Below, piece by piece: positions 33,011 to 45,056 of a DNA stretch of 64,000 nucleotides (positions are counted from its first letter, which is position 1; the number at the start of each line of letters is the position of its first letter). The position numbers and the translations under genes are program-made. The stretch covers positions 4,154,001-4,218,000 of the forward strand of contig NC_039489.1 of the NCBI RefSeq assembly GCF_003590095.1, written 5' to 3'. The stretch is from Trichoplusia ni. Lineage: Eukaryota; Arthropoda; Insecta; Lepidoptera; Noctuidae. The notes below the pieces were generated by a model. That model saw only the letters and a program-made list of their open reading frames with translations. It was not told where the DNA came from and ran no database searches.

Positions 33011-34802
33011 ACCTATGTAAGTAAGTGTGTATGCAATAATATACACACACATGTACCTCGCATTTATACTATTAGGCTGACAAGGTCTATCAATAAGGAT
33101 AACCCCATAGTTTTACATAAACCTTTTTTACGAAAACTCGTTTTCAAAATGATGAATGATGACGTAATCCCTTTCGGGCGAATCTCATTGACTTCAATAC
33201 CGTTGACTTTTTCCAATCTGACAATTTTAATCTCCGTTTTATGGATTAAATCAACAAACAGAGTTAAACCCTCGTTTTCCCATTACTGAAGTGTGAGATT
33301 GATAGGTACAAATTTGAACGAGATCTGATTAATGCGTTCTTGGTTACGCTGATTGACTGGCTTATTGCTGTGGATGTATAGATATAAAATTAAAAACAAT
33401 TTACTTAAATCGACAGCGTACTAGATCAAGACTAGCTTATATTTTGACATAAAATTAATACTTGGATAAGGAAAAAGAATAGAGTCATCAGTTGATCAAA
33501 AATCGCACCAGTCCGCTTTTTTTTGAGTTGATGTTTATACATGACTGTCATGAATAAAAAATAAAGAATAAATTGCATTTTTGCTAACAAATAAAAATAA
33601 CCAATTTTTTATTGTATTTATTGAAATAGGTTTGTTAAAACCGGTGACCTTATTTTTATTGAATCGCAATAAATGATATCGTTTAATTTAACAGTTTTGT
33701 GGTAAAACACAAACAACTGAACGAATGTACTTACAAATAAAACTATCCAAGCTTTCCAAAATGTATCTGTATAATAATACCGAACTTTATTTATTAGAGA
33801 ATGAATTTTTTTAAGGAAAAGCAACATTTTTCAATAATTTTGTTCAGTAATTTTGCTATTACTCATTTTGTTAGAATTATCTAAAGGTTTAGTGTGTAGT
33901 GTAGATTTGATAAAGAATTAGGCCCTAACAATAGGTAAGTTAAACATTTTTCTTTTCCCAAAAGGTAGCCGAATAATGATTTTTTGTTTCCCTGCGTAAA
34001 AAACATGGACAAAATCCAATAACAGAATAACCCATGATTATTTTCTGATATTGTCAACAGACTATGAAGTCAATGATTATAGGGCCAAAGCCTGAAACAA
34101 ATCCTTTTCGTATTAATTTATGTACGCATAATAAAACGTATATTCGCTTGCTAAAACCTGATTCCTAAAAATATTTACTTATATTAGATTTAAATTCTAC
34201 CTAATCGTACCTACACTAAACATACGAAAAAGAAAGACAAATTTAAATCCAAATTAAGTCTTTGTTTGATAAATCTAAACTTAAATTGTCAATCAGATCC
34301 TAATACGTTTTCTACCAAAACGGATTACATTCAAGCATCAGGCCATATCATCTTAGATAATCCGATGTTCGTGCATTTTTATGGGTTGCAAGCTCCGAAA
34401 GGCACTAAGATGTCTTTAATACGAGATTTCGTGCAGCTCGGGGATCGCTTCGTGATATTGCAGCCGATATTTCTTGAAAAATATGTTTAAGCTGATGAAA
34501 ATGTAGGAAACTGTTTTTCCTCGAAAATGATCACTTATACTTTAATCAAATATATGTACGGTTTGAGAATATGTAGTTAAGGAAAAATCGTTTTGTACTT
34601 AGTCAATTTTAATTTTAGTGATTAGATGATATTATACCTATTTTAAAAAATGTTGTGTCATGGATTTGTATATTTATAAATAATTTTAAATATATATATA
34701 TTTAAAATTAATATTCAAAAACAAATATCAACAAATAATACATGAGAACTGAGTAAGTGTAGAAAATGATGAAATTTTATTTCAATGAATATACCTTTTT
34801 TA
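33011..34802. other. No gene seen
   Basis: AT-rich. The frames at 33005-33289, 33618-33827 and 34266-34490 have no recognisable domain. Confidence 0.45.
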
Positions 34803-35031
34803 TATAAATAAATAAATGCGGACAACATCACATACATTGTTCTGAACCCAAAGTAAGTTGCTGAAGCACTTGTGTTATGGAATTCAGATACAACGAAGGT
34901 ACCACAAACACCCAGACCCGAGACAATGTAGAAATGTGAATACATTGACTCGACCGGGGATCGAACCCGGGACCTCAGAGCTAGCGACACCTTGAAACCG
35001 GTGCGTACGCCAATCGACCACGGAGGTCGTC
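34803..35031 (-). mobile_element. tRNA-derived SINE, second family, near-complete copy
   Basis: On the minus strand the head GACGACCTCCGTGGTCGATT followed by GGCGTACGCACCGG leads to a perfect B box region (CCCGGGTTCGATCCCCGGTC at 34951-34970). The body follows (CTCGGGTCTGGGTGTTTGTG, GTATCTGAATTCCATAACAC) and then an (ATTT)n tail at 34805-34815. The same arrangement recurs at 49040-49210. It is a Pol III-type retroposon that needs LINE machinery; no protein is encoded. Confidence 0.8.
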
Positions 35032-35744
35032 ATATCTTTTCAATTATCATTACAAATTATTATTGTTATAACAAATCAAACTAAAAAACACTGAAGTCAG
35101 CAAGTGAACTGAATCAGAACTTATCCTATGTGCATTTGCGGTCAGTATTTTTATTAACAGTTCCATAGTTAATTAGGTTGAAACTGTACCTAAAATTCAC
35201 ATCTTCCCACAGGTTTATACAAAAACAAATGCAGTACTACGAAGACATCATACCTCCTTACCACGTATATCAAACATCAACATGAAAACGGCATTATTCA
35301 AACGCGTGACCAAGTGATGTGCAATGTTGCGTGCCCCCACAACTACTGTCCATTTCCTTACATAAAACTAACGTTTATGTTCCCTCGCGTCGGGTTAAGC
35401 AAACACACTTATTCCAGGCTTGGGAAATGTCGACAACAAAAAGAATTTATGATATTAAAACATTTTTTCGAGTTATTTCTTTGAGGACACGAATAATGCA
35501 CAAATGTGTTTTGATAGACATAGAATTTTCTCTTTAATTTAGTAGTGACTTTAGGTTATGGCTGTTTTTGTTTTTAAGTTTTGTAGCCCTTTTCCGGGAT
35601 TTACAAAGGTGTCATGGAAATTCTTTTCGCTTACACTCTTATGGCATTAATAAGGTAAATTTTTAAATTCAACACTGCCTGATTATACGTTTGTATAATC
35701 ACAAAAATATCAAGAATAAAGCAACGATTTTATTTTTTAGCTCC

Positions 35745-35775
35745 TACTCTACTAGCGGTTTTCGCCCAAAACTTC
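35745..35775 (-). repeat. Helitron-like 3' end fragment
   Basis: ACTCTACTAGCGGTTTTCGC on the plus strand is a reverse-complemented GCGAAAACCGCTAGT end, like those of the CTAG-terminated repeats in this window. The rest of the element is not recognisable. Confidence 0.3.
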
Positions 35776-37159
35776 AATTATTTCATGACTTAAAAAGACT
35801 TAATTGAAATTCGAAGTAGATATACCAGATACCGTTCTTCATGGAATAGTACCATATTTACTCCTTGGCGTTATAGTAAACAATATTTTCCCAGCCTACC
35901 AGCGCATACATCCGTAAGGATTTAGACTCCCAACATATTTTTCACTTGTTACGTATCTCTTGACGGATGTACCGAGTTACCGGGAATAATAGACTATGCT
36001 GTATGATTTTCGGATGGAAATATATCATTTTTTCATGGTTGTTGAAAAGGGTCGTTCATAAAAAACTGAATAGGAATATCCTTTTGTATACTGACAACAA
36101 AACGATATTTGGTACATCTTTTTGTTGGCTCTACAATCTTCATTATGTTTGTGAAGTATGGAAAATTTATAATGGAATGAGTTAGGAAAATTACTGGGTT
36201 TATCGATTATGTGACAGTCTTCAGCTGCTGATGAAGATAATTACAATTCGAAAGAGAACAGGCGCACCTTCGTCTCCTAATACAAGTGTCGTCGATTCTA
36301 CACCGTTTTCAAACATTAAATTTATTTACCTCATAATAGAACCCTCCATGATTCTTGCAATGAATCCCGGAGTCTTCTCTTGTTCCTGTCATATAGGCTG
36401 TCATATTTTTTTGTACGTTAGTTAAGATTATGAATAATACAGGTTGCTTCTTGGTTCCGCAAACATAACACGATCAAAATAAAGTGAATGACACTTTTAA
36501 ATGAATTTATTTTTTGAAATATTTTTTATAACGCATTTACGTCACTGCCCACCAATCATGAACTTAAAAGCATCTTCTTATCTTTAAAATTCCTAAACAT
36601 CATAAAAGATCATATAGAGTCAAATACTTGTTATTTTTTAAATACTATAATTACCGTTTTTTTTTCTATTTATACTATTATCTTAGCATGTAATAAATTT
36701 CGACTTCTTATGCCCATTCTCTAAGTCAAACCGGTAACATTTACATTTTCCCTTACATTTAAATAACTCCGCACTTCTAATCGAAAGGAGGTCACACAAT
36801 TTCAGGTCCCTCTCAGTCCTTATTTACACATATATCCAGTTTACTTGTAACTACGTAAGTTATGACCAGCCTTGCTTACTTATCGCTCGAGGCTTTCCGT
36901 AAATCTAGATTGGGGAATCAATTTGGACAAAATTCGGATTCCGAAGATACCAGGCCTTCGGGAACTATATTTTTATGAATTTGGGGTATTTTATTATAAG
37001 AGTCATCTATATATTCTATCATGCTATCCTTTACATAATATATTGGGGTCAGCCCTACCAGATGGGGTTGCGCCAGTAATTTTGAGGGAAGCGGCTGGGA
37101 TGTCGATTAAGCTGATAGGTGGTATGAACTCTCCTTTTTTATATTTAGAGGACATTGTG
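35776..37159. other. No gene recognised
   Basis: Contains the plus frames 35967-36185, 36231-36425 and 36872-37213 (113 codons). The last ends inside the inverted-repeat arm at 37160-37260. None has a known domain or supporting splice context. Confidence 0.4.
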
Positions 37160-37260
37160 TATTTTGTTCGAATAAGGTTAAGGGTGCCTTTGAAGCCCGT
37201 GTACTTTCATTAGTACGAAGTCGCGTAATAAAAGAGACGGTAATGATTACTGGAAATAGT
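37160..37260 (+). repeat. Inverted-repeat arm related to the core of the 38.2-kb fold-back
   Basis: AAGGGTGCCTTTGAAGCCCG, GTACTTTCATTAGTACGAAG, TCGCGTAATAAAAGAGACGG and GATTACTGGAAATAG match, in reverse complement, 38276-38376 with only a few differences. The shared sequence makes two chance frames on opposite strands end in the same peptide (YFVRIRLRVPLKPVYFH). That shows shared DNA, not a conserved protein. Confidence 0.75.
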
Positions 37261-38170
37261 AACAGCTCCAACCTCGGTTTGATGAATTTAGTACATATTG
37301 GTACTTTTTGGTATTTCTCGAATAACCATTAACGACCAACATTAATCAATTGCGTAGTAGTGATTTCTCATATACAGAAACGCGAACTCGTCATCATGCC
37401 TTTTCGTAGTTCAACTTTAATAAGAATTACGCTTGGATTTTAGCTTTAAAGCGAGCGTAGAACGAAAAGTAATCGTATCCTTTGGAATGAGGAATGGTGC
37501 TTAAAATTCTATTCTCGTTTTTTTTTATATTTACGTCATGAATACTTTGGCATCCACTCGATTCACGATTTGACGGATACAAGAAGACTTTCAAAATTAT
37601 GACAACTTGGTCTCAAGATGCCAAAAAGGATCTAGCACACTAAGTTTTTGGTCTCACTTAAACTTTCGTGTGATCGTCTCAAAAGCCGTATCGATTATTA
37701 CACCGAAAACAAGAGTACGTCCATATACTACGTGTTATTATGTCACCGAACAATAATTTGTCGTTTAAATTCGTTCAATTAAATTTGCTCTAGTCAAACT
37801 GTAAGTATACAACACTAAACTAGTGTTTGGCGTCCATAATGGTCTGAAAGTCCATTAAGAACTGTATACATTGTTCTCATCAGTATCAAATCCCTTCAAC
37901 TGTCTCGTTACAAAAGCAAACTTCATTAGGGTACTCGTTCGTGCACGGAAAACGAAGAACCAACAGTGTTTGTGCCAGGAGCTCCGTACATTGTGGAAAT
38001 ATAAATTGTCCTTGTACAGCGGTTTGGTGTTAAGGAATTAGGGTTCAGTTTTTTTGGATTGTTGTTTGTTTCTTATGTTGATTGTGTGGAGAGAGCAAAT
38101 TGTGTTGTTCTTCTGTAGCAGGGTTGTTGGTATAAGTTTTTGGTGACTAGAATTTATCAGTAGTTTACTG

Positions 38171-38461
38171 AAATACTGGAAACAGATTAGTACATACTTA
38201 GTCGTAAAAGTACTTATTCACTTATTTTTACTAATAAACAGTCAACACACTGTTTATCACAGTGTTTATAATGATTACTATTTCCAGTAATCGTTACCGT
38301 CTCTATTATTACGCGACTTCGTACTAATGAAAGTACACGGGCTTCAAAGGCACTCTTAGCCTTATACGAACAAAATAAACAGTCAACACACTGTTTATCA
38401 GTAAAAATAAGTAAATAAGTACTTTTACGACTAAGTACATACTAATCTGTTTCCAGTATTT
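38171..38461. mobile_element. Fold-back element with arms of about 80 bp
   Basis: Left arm from 38171 (AAATACTGGAAACAGATTAG, GTCGTAAAAGTACTTATTCA) is nearly the exact reverse complement of the right arm ending at 38461 (TAAGTACTTTTACGACTAAG, CTAATCTGTTTCCAGTATTT). The 38276-38376 core is the inverted relative of 37160-37260. ACAGTCAACACACTGTTTAT occurs in the same orientation in both arms (38239-38258, 38380-38399), itself a small palindrome. It has no coding capacity and the target site is not clear. Confidence 0.7.
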
Positions 38462-39576
38462 TTCTTTTTTCTGAGAAGCTTTTAAAATGTTTTTTTTTTG
38501 CTTTGAATTAAAGTACATGTAATTGTAGTTCAACTGAATATAAAGGCGATGGGTTTTTAGCGGAGCTCCTATGGCCACCTTACAGCTTTAGCATTCGTTC
38601 AGCTCTATGTCGTGTCTTAACGTTGCATTGATACGTAATATACTTAAGCTGTCCAAAATTCAATCAGGAGGCCAAATTCAATTTGAAAACTTTCATAACC
38701 TATGAAAAAATAGACAAAAGGGCTGGTGAGACAAAATAAAAGCTAGCAAAGCCAGCTACTATATTCTCTGCTGATAATATTACCTCTAATTTTTCATATT
38801 AAATTACATTAAAGCTCTATTTAATTCAGAAAAATAAATACAACATTCGCAAATGTCCAGAATTTCATTGACACAATTGTTCATTATTAAAGATACCGAC
38901 CTACTAAAATAATTTCCATTTGATTAGTCAAAGAACTTGAAACGTTTGTAATAAATAAGTAGATTTCTTTGGATAAATTCTCATGAATACAAAATGTAAT
39001 AAAAACTATCATCTGAATCTCTCTTTTGAATTAGCGTATCTTATAAAAATACTAATTTAAAGATGTTCTACTTGGACCTTTGCGTTAATCACCACGCTAG
39101 TTCATTGTGAATTGGCGATATCTGATTCCAATTTAACACCCTGGTTTCCTCACGATGTTTTCTTTACTATTTGTCAACGGAGTGTTAGAATAATTGTGAA
39201 AATACACATAGCTTTAGTTAGAGGCTCAAGAATATATTCCATCACACTATATCCAATAGGAGGATGTACAGTAATGAAATATGTTACAAAAACGGGGACA
39301 AGCTGACTGCAATCTAAAACTGATCCGCATTATTTTATTTTATTAAAACAATATTAAAGCAATCCTTACTTATAAATTCATACCCACGTGAAAGAAGCCG
39401 CGCGTAAAACTAGCAATATAATAAAAATTGTCAATGCCCCCTTAAAAATAGAAACCCGTGGGTGCTTCACAAACAACGCGTCATAAGTCCAAATATGTTG
39501 TACGTGGGCAGATAACGTAAAAGGTTTTATACCCTCTGACGTCATTCCAATTTAATTTCTATAAACAATTTCACTA
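38462..39576. other. No gene seen; possible Helitron end
   Basis: AT-rich. GAAGCCGCGCGTAAAACTAG at 39395-39414 resembles the GCGGGTAAAACTAG 3' end of CTAG-type repeats on the plus strand, but no matching 5' end was found. A TGACGTCA is at 39537-39544. Confidence 0.35.
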
Positions 39577-39697
39577 GCTACTACCCAGCTGTTGTCTCAT
39601 AAAGTAACTTCATTGCAATTGTGGAAGCGAGATGGCACTCTACGTTGTTTAGTGCTTGCACACTTCCAATAATGTTACTTTGAGAGTAGTGGGAGGC
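39577..39697. mobile_element. Family H hairpin MITE, copy 2
   Basis: Outer pair CTACTACCCA / AGTGGGAG and inner pair GTGGAAGCGAGATGGCACT / AGTGCTTGCACACTTCCA enclose a short loop. AGTAACTTCATTGCAATTGT on the left pairs with AATAATGTTACT on the right. Same layout as the copy at 43095-43226. Confidence 0.65.
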
Positions 39698-41061
39698 TGA
39701 CAAGCCGTGTTGTTCACGACGTCGTACTACGTTCTTAAGTAACGTGGAAGCCGATTAAGGTTTAAGTCAAGAGATTAAATTGTATCGTAATCTGTAATTA
39801 ATGGTTGGATGGGGTGATTTATCAATTTAAAATTGCAAGTTTATTTGAGTAACGCGAGGTTATTTTAGTAAATCGAAACAAGATTTAATGGATGCAGAGG
39901 TCTATTTTTAAACTGATGAGACCTTTGCTTGTATTCATCTATTAAAAAAAGCATTAGGGTAATTATTTTCCAGCAAAGTAATGATGGTAATAGAAATTAA
40001 TTGGAAAAATATTCTATTATTACGTATAAAATTTAATCTTAAGGGTTTTCTAGTATTTGATAAAAAAAAATCTATCAGCTAATTTAAATAAAAAAAATAT
40101 CTAAGTGATCCTCAGACAATTTCTTAAAAATCTTCACAAAATCTTAATTCAGCCTATTTCATAACCTAAATTTAAGAAAAATATATCTAATAGAGTAGCT
40201 TCGTTTTATTAACTGGCTTGCCACAGACTCATTAATAAAGTTTATGAACCTCTTTTATAACATTTTAACTAAATTAAGAAGAACGCTGGCCGTAAAAATA
40301 TTTCATGAAAAAAAAGTTTTCATTTAATTAAGGAATTTCTAGAAAGTTGTGATTTTTATTTTATGATTAAATTGTTATTATCTATATTATGTTCGTAAAA
40401 TTAGATTTCTTTTATAATAATATGCCTAGTTTCACTACTTGTAGAAGTAGGTTTTGAAACATTTTTACGAGATAATTGCTTTGAACATAATTATACTTTC
40501 TAAATGAATACCGATTAATAATGAAAATAAATATTAAAAGACTATCTCATGATTCTTTTAAGTTATTAGAAAAATTATGTTTGAGAATGTTATGTAACAA
40601 TCGAATTTCTACAATATTGTATTCCTTTACAAACATGGTAAATTAAATCTATCAATCGAACTTTACACGAAATAAAACACAAAGAACACATGGGCCAGTG
40701 GCATCCATTTTGTTTTCCTAAAACTAATTTATTTGGACTGATCGGCATTTAATGCCTGTTCACACCAAACCTATTGTCTATTGAGCTCTTAGGACGTATC
40801 TCTTTTGTTAATTTTTATGTCTTTTTTGGAAATTGACTACGAGTATATTTATAAACGCTAAGTTTGTGATTGTATATGTATGTTGATTACCTCTTCATGC
40901 TAGATCAAACGAAGTTGTAATAAAAAAAACCTATGTGTTTATTCAGAGTGCCAGCTCACTCTCTATAAAGATATAGGATTCGTTTATCCGAGTGCGTCAT
41001 AAATAAGTTAATGTTTCTGGAGCTATTACCGACATCCATGCAGGCAAAGAAGTAGATGAAG
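39698..41061. other. No gene seen
   Basis: AT-rich sequence without notable frames or repeats, apart from one distant inverted pair noted among the rejected items. Confidence 0.45.
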
Positions 41062-41227
41062 GTTAGCGGATAGCGGAGTGACCACAAACCAACTAGCCGT
41101 TACGTATCACCGGTTCAATCTCTGCTTAAGCCAGCCATTTGTGTGATCCACGAATACTTATCAGAACAAGCATTCTTGGACTAGACGAATGGCTGTGGTC
41201 CAGAAAGACACCCAGGTTTCGGATTCA
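41062..41227 (+). mobile_element. tRNA-derived SINE (class-II head), decayed copy
   Basis: GCGGATAGCGGAGTGACCAC replaces the family's GATAGCCGAGTGGTTGAGGTCACCAC (a deletion in the A-box region), and the B box has become CCGGTTCAATCTCTGC. The body TTTGTGTGATCCACGAATAC, TCAGAACAAGCATTCTTGGA and AAAGACACCCAGG is well kept. The promoter boxes look inactive. Confidence 0.65.
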
Positions 41228-41740
41228 GGATCGGGAGTAGATTAAATAAGAAACAAAAAGAAGGAATTGAGAAAAAGTGTTGTACCTTTATGTATTTTGT
41301 ATGTCATATTTGTTGTAGTAGTTTCTAGTAATAAAGTTTTAGGTTTACAAGAGCATTCTCTTATTCGGCAACTGACTATACGCTTGGTGTGAACAAGCGC
41401 GAGCGGTATTCGCGCGAATCGCAACTTACTGGCCTATTCGTATTTGAAGTATAATTTATCGTCTTCAATTCTATCCGTAAAGGAAAGGTTAAGCAATAAA
41501 TTGGGCGCAGCTGTGTTACGGACATAAGCTGGGAATTAGGTAACAAAAGAGGCGATTTGCGAATGCTTATAGCTATCTGTTATCCTGTTGTGAAGTATTG
41601 TCGGTGCAGGGAATATCTGCTGCAGTTAGATTGGATGGTGAACGAAATATGAGATACGGTTTTTACAAAGAAGCTATTCGATTTAGTGCCTATAATGATC
41701 AGCAATTTAAAGCTGTTTTTATATATTTTTTTAATCTATA

Positions 41741-41918
41741 TCTATACTAATGTATAATGCTGAAGAGTTTGTTTGTTTGAAAGCGCTAATCTCAGGAACT
41801 ACTGGTTCAAATCATTATAGGAGGGAAGATACAATGGAAAATGTAGAAAAAACAGGGCAGATATAAATCATAACTTATATCTTCTAACCACACGGACGAA
41901 GTCGCGGGCAACAGCTAG
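41741..41918 (+). mobile_element. Non-autonomous Helitron-like element
   Basis: Begins A|TCTATACTAATGTATAATG (TC at 41741) and ends GCGGGCAACAGCTAG|T (CTAG at 41915-41918). Internal sequence matches the minus-strand element at 27663-27916, with about 75 bp missing from the middle. Family members therefore differ by internal deletion. Confidence 0.7.
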
Positions 41919-42770
41919 TTTAACGATAACCTTAAAAACAGGTGAAGCAATATTTTCAGGTTCCAGTTTTGAATATTGATTCTCAATTATAACTTTAAAA
42001 AGGAAATAGTTTTCAAGATTACCTGACATAATTGCAGTTGATAGTGAAGATAAAAATCTCGCATATTTAAGGAAATGATATTTCAATTGGGAACTCTTGC
42101 GAAAAATGTTTGCTGCCTGATTGGAAAAATGTGGTTGAACTAACTATAACATTGTGGTTTTTTCGGCATTTTGTACCCATATTTGCAATATAAATAATAA
42201 TAAATTTTCTTAAACTTTTAAATCAAACATTCGTTTTATTTTAAACAACATAAATTTCAATTGAAACTTGTTTTCTAATCTTAACTCTTTAAATCAGTTA
42301 TACGCTATAAAAAATCTAGAAACGTTTATGCAAACGGCTTTATTTAGTTACGTATGTAATGTTCGGGCATGCTCGTCTCGTCCCACCCTCGATTGGGCCT
42401 TTATTCATGAGCTGTTTAAGTGGCCTCGACCGTATCGGGAAGATAATCACGGAACTCATAAAATACTTATTTTGTGATTGCGTTGACTGGTGTTTTTAGA
42501 TAAAGATCTGTGTTGTCTTTTTAAACGAGTGCCTTAATAATGTTTACTGTTTTCCCTGATTTTTTTTATAACTACATATTTTTCAGGCAGTGATTTTATT
42601 ATGTTTCTTTATTTGAATGCCTGTTTTGCTATTAATATATGAAATATTTTAAACATCTTAAAAGCTGAACAGTGACATGACAATCAGTTATAGGTGCAGC
42701 TTAGTTTTGGTCTCAAATTTGGAAAATGTCTTTCTTTTTTAAGAGACGACTTACCAAATAATTTATTCCT

Positions 42771-42828
42771 TGACACGTCGCGCACACTGGGTTTGGCGTG
42801 GTGAATCACTCGGCTATCCGTTCAGTCA
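42771..42828 (-). mobile_element. tRNA-derived SINE head fragment
   Basis: On the minus strand: GACTGAACGGATAGCCGAGT, then GATTCACCACGCCAAACCCA, then GTGTGCGCGACGTGTCAAGG. A box present, but the sequence breaks off before the B box. The plus-strand frame from 42798 starts inside this head and is therefore doubtful as a gene. Confidence 0.6.
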
Positions 42829-43094
42829 TAGTAAATGTAAGATGTTGTCTTTCTCTAAGATTTGTTCGAGGAAGGAAAAAAAACGCATACATCATCGAAT
42901 TCAGACATCAATCAATCATCAGAATTAGAAATCGCAATTTAAAATCAAACAATCCGTCGAAACGATCGAAACGAAATCAAAATCGAACGAAAACCAGAAT
43001 CGCAGTTCAGAAATCCCGTAAAGCATTCAGAACAACGTCCAAGTGTTCGAGTCCAAGCGAATGTCGTTAGTGCATTAGATACAGGCTGCTGCCT

Positions 43095-43226
43095 CCTACC
43101 ACTGCCTCTCAAAATATAGAAACCTTTTTATCATTTCAGCTGTGAGAGCGAGATGGCGCTCTACTTGGTATATAGCGCTATCCCGCTTCCACATCTACCG
43201 TAGTTCAATTTAAACTGGTGGTAGGG
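43095..43226. mobile_element. Family H hairpin MITE, copy 3 (best preserved)
   Basis: Outer arms CCTACCACT (43095-43103) and AGTGG-like CTGGTGGTAGG at the right end. Inner arms TGTGAGAGCGAGATGGCGCT and AGCGCTATCCCGCTTCCACA (43141-43193) form a strong hairpin. The outer pair makes it a MITE-like element with a hairpin core. No coding capacity; the minus-strand frame 43161-43385 crosses it. Confidence 0.7.
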
Positions 43227-44479
43227 CTCTCTCCGGCCTGCTTTATTCACAGCCACGCGCAATCTCCATTCTATCGGCGTCCATACGGTAATATAGCCGA
43301 TGTTACAAGTTTGAGAGGGGGTTTTTAAAATTCTGGTAGTTTTTTTGAAGCTTCGAAAGAGTTTTGTGTTATTAAATCTTACCATTTTTAATTTTGACTT
43401 TGATATTCAGCTATAAATTTAAAATGAAATATCGTACTACGGACAACCTTTGGCAGAGATTATTTTTCTCTATACTTGTGCTTCAAAATATCAATGCTTG
43501 AAGAAAATAAGTCAATTGCCACAGGCATAATCATTTAAAGCAAATCGACCATGACCTTATCAAAGTTTTTAATAAAATTGACTGCTTTCTTGATTTTATT
43601 CATTTTTAAGAGATATTTGCACAAAAGTATTTACAGTAGCTGTTTCCATACAAGATATAGCCAAGATCTACAAAAATCTCGCTTACGAACTAAATTCCCC
43701 AAGATACCTGCACAAAACAAATGAAAGCACATTCCAAATTCGAATTACATTCAACAAAATTAAACCAGCCAAATTCTTTTAGAACAAAGTGTAATAACAC
43801 TTGACTGTCCAACTATCTGGGCACAAAGGCCTCTCACATTTAACAGCTCTACGTGAGGTAATTGGCCTGCCTAATGACCACTTGAAACACGTTTGAATTC
43901 GTAACCTAGTGCCTGATTTGTATACTACTTACGTCTAGTAATTAAGTACCGTTTAGACGAATTCGTGGGTTTATTGAGACGTTTTAGTAGACGGTTTGTG
44001 TTTACTGGGTAATCGGTAGGTTTACAAGAAGTTTTGTTCACAGCTGGGTAATAAAGAGATTGGAAAAAAAATCGCTCGTAACATGGTTGGGAGTAGACTA
44101 GCATGTCAACGCAAGGCGAAAATGTTAAGAACTGTATGAACTTACAATATAATCTGTTTAAAATATATGATATTTGTCTCTGTGTCCTACGTCGGATTTC
44201 TTCTTGACAATTCCCAAGAAAGGCGTCTTCTACATACTGCTATTATAATTTTTGTTGTACAGCCAGCAATAGGAGATGATTTAGACGAACATAGAATTTA
44301 CGAAGATCCGCCATTTTACAGGAATTTATGCTTATGATCTTTTATGTATTGGTGTCTAGCCAGGTTTTTTTTTTATAAAATACTTAAATTTTTATAAACA
44401 ATTTGATAATTGTTCAATCCTGTAAGATTGTAAGCCGACCCCAACATGATATGAGATTTTGAAGATTTTGTGCGACATG

Positions 44480-44595
44480 CATTTAGAACAAGCATACATG
44501 GATCATACAAACGATCCTACGCGGGGATTGAAATCGCGACAAATCGCGCACAGTAAGCATGGCGTGGTGAGCTCAACCAACCGATTACCCGATTG
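44480..44595 (-). mobile_element. tRNA-derived SINE (class-II head), decayed copy
   Basis: Plus-strand AACAAGCATACATGGATCAT, TACGCGGGGATTGAAATCGC and CATGGCGTGGTGAGCTCAAC are the reverse complement of the family body, B box and head. The A box region (AACCAACCGATTACCCGATTG) has changed, so it is probably inactive. Confidence 0.65.
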
Positions 44596-44964
44596 CGTTC
44601 TAAGTATTTTGTAAATCAGATCATGTTAGCCAACTTCGTTGCTAACCTTACAGAGAAGAGATATAATATTTTAAACATACACATATAAATACATCTCCAT
44701 CCGCACTCGGAGTTAAACAGACAGTAAATCGAGTGTCACCGTGATGAATGTAACTCGAGATGAATCTATTTCGCTAAGATGCTGGGAGAGACAGTTTTCT
44801 TTAGTGAAAAGCGCGTGATAATATATCAAAGAGTATATTTTATGTAATACAAGCTTAATTTTACTAAATTCAGTCACTTGGTTTTTATTTAGCTTTTGAT
44901 GTAGTCGTCCAAACTTTTAATTTATTTTTCCTTTTGGTACTTAAACTTTTTTGTCTTTGTGAGC

Positions 44965-45056
44965 TCGCCGACGGATATGCTTTTGGTTAAGGACTCCGGT
45001 AGGGTCAGAAAGTAGTCCTATCCCTATGAGTATGCGTGTGACTCACTGTTGTTAAA
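44965..45056. mobile_element. Family T MITE, decayed copy
   Basis: TTGGTTAAGGACTCCGGTAG, GGTCAGAAAGTAGTCCTATC and CCTATGAGTATGCGTGTGAC, then ACTGTTGTTAAAT, follow the family T core and right arm (TTAAGGACTCC ... GGTCCGAAACTAGTCGG ... GATAAATACGCGTGAGT ... TTAA) with many substitutions. Confidence 0.6.

Noticed and set aside
36872..37213. 113-codon frame sharing its C-terminal peptide with the frame at 38324-38578
   Set aside because: The shared peptide is explained by inverted copies of a non-coding repeat; the N-terminal parts are unrelated.
40752..41398. Inverted pair GTTCACACCAA (about 40759) / TTGGTGTGAAC (about 41384) as ends of a transposon
   Set aside because: Only 11-12 bp match, with no target duplication and a SINE between them; chance is a sufficient explanation.
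42798..43070. 90-codon Arg/Lys/Asn-rich frame as a possible basic protein
   Set aside because: Its start lies inside a SINE head and its composition follows from an A/C-rich CAATC/GAAATC-like stretch. It looks more like an untranslated leader or simple sequence.
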